Source of the DNA: Schistocerca nitens
Lineage: Eukaryota > Arthropoda > Insecta > Orthoptera > Acrididae
Assembly (NCBI RefSeq): GCF_023898315.1
Contig: NC_064623.1
Span: 16,939,140 to 17,003,139 of the forward strand
Direction: 5' to 3'
DNA: 64,000 nt
The notes beneath the pieces are model-generated. The model worked only from the letters and a program-made list of their open reading frames with translations. It did not search any database and was not told the origin of the DNA. This document shows positions 63,421 to 64,000 of the stretch, piece after piece. The translations under genes and the position numbers were made by a program. Within the stretch, counting starts at the first letter, position 1; every line of letters starts with the position of its first letter.

Positions 63421-64000
63421 TGAAAGGTGGCTACACTGAGTCACAGCGCCAGAGATTGCGCCAAAGAGTTTTATTCAGCCGCCTCCACTGGCAGTGCTTG
63501 TTGAGATGTGGTAGTAGTTAGTTCTTGTCGAGAAGTCGTCGTGGAGAGTGTTTATTGAGAAGTGGGCAGTAGGAGTTCCGATGTAGCCGTGACTAGTTGT
63601 GAGCATGTTGTATGCAGTTGTTCTGATGGGCTAGACAGCCGATGCTGTTCGATTGCGGATGTTGTAATGATCAGAGTGTATGTTTCGTCAATATATATGA
63701 AGGTAATAATTTGTTTTTTATTATTTCAAATGTCCTAACTAACAATGTCTCTTGGTCACAGGTTCAGTCAACAAAGCATCTGGCTTGTGTTCATGTATTA
63801 GAGTGTAATTCTGGTTTTTATGTGCAATTATAGTATTTCTGTTTTTTTTAATTACTTCAGTGTAAATGGTGCCTAAAATACCTTGTCTTATTGAGGAAGA
63901 ACCGTGCCAGATGTGTACGTTGAATCACACTTCCACACACAGAACAGTTACACTTGTGTTTTGTTGTTCTGTAGTTTTTGTTTCGTAGCTTTTATAGTTG
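63421..64000 (+). repeat. 3' LTR (cut by window end)
   Basis: Starts TGAAAGGTGGCTACACTG and follows the 5' LTR to the end of the window with about 1 percent difference. Confidence 0.95.

Larger units (their letters stand above)
54601..64000 (+). mobile_element. Ty3/Gypsy LTR retrotransposon, broken; right LTR leaves the window
   Basis: Two direct LTRs start with TGAAAGGTGGCTACACTG at 54601 and 63421. Between them lie a gag-like coiled-coil region, pol remnants in Ty3/Gypsy order (reverse transcriptase, then integrase), and about 4.6 kb of non-coding sequence rich in tandem repeats. Over the 580 bp that can be compared, the LTRs differ at about five positions plus one length change, roughly 1 percent. 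That suggests an insertion of the order of one to a few million years at typical insect rates. The coding part is a fossil with at least about five breaks. No env-like gene recognised. Confidence 0.9.

Overview
This window looks like nuclear DNA of a large-genome orthopteran insect, most probably a Schistocerca-type locust. The main evidence is a tRNA-derived SINE with a split Pol III promoter head and a tail ending in a short TGGTTCAAATGGCTC-like box (plus-strand reading of minus copies). It occurs eight times here and I recognise it as very common in Schistocerca. No prokaryotic features, rRNA genes, true tRNA genes or CRISPR arrays are present.

Layout. 1-1546 is unassigned. 1558-4793 is an RTE-clade LINE with a broken ORF. 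4880-9740 holds SINEs and two oppositely oriented Tc1-like elements. 11282-12870 is an I-like LINE remnant with RNase H. 14745-18263 holds a mariner and two further Tc1 families. 18660-20950 holds a Jockey-type LINE and a Penelope-like GIY-YIG fragment. 21120-22406 is another Tc1 element. 24186-34706 is a dense stack of nested elements: mariner in Tc1, mariner in RTE, a 168-bp-TIR element in piggyBac, then LINE pieces. 35323-36143 is a transposase-like reading frame split by a Penelope-like fold-back. 36649-37912 is a PIF/Harbinger derivative. 38998-42078 is a mariner holding a SINE and a Tc1 that itself holds a SINE. 43090-46394 is an RTE LINE with an open 987-codon frame. 46405-54540 holds Tc1, LINE and SINE remnants, including a second 5S rRNA-derived SINE. 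54601-64000 is a broken Ty3/Gypsy LTR element with a very long, repeat-rich 3' non-coding region; its right LTR runs off the window.

The only host gene I can support runs on the plus strand: a short first coding exon (22706-22753), a 15.2-kb intron full of transposons, and a long GC-rich exon (37939-38953) whose splice phase fits the first. It encodes an N-terminal domain of a kind I recall from large arthropod NACHT/ankyrin-type proteins. Later exons are not visible. Most other sequence is the buried intronic and flanking transposon load, and many insertions can be timed relative to one another from exact target-site duplications.

All calls come from reading the sequence. Family names rest on recognised motifs, not on database searches, and percentage divergences are by eye.
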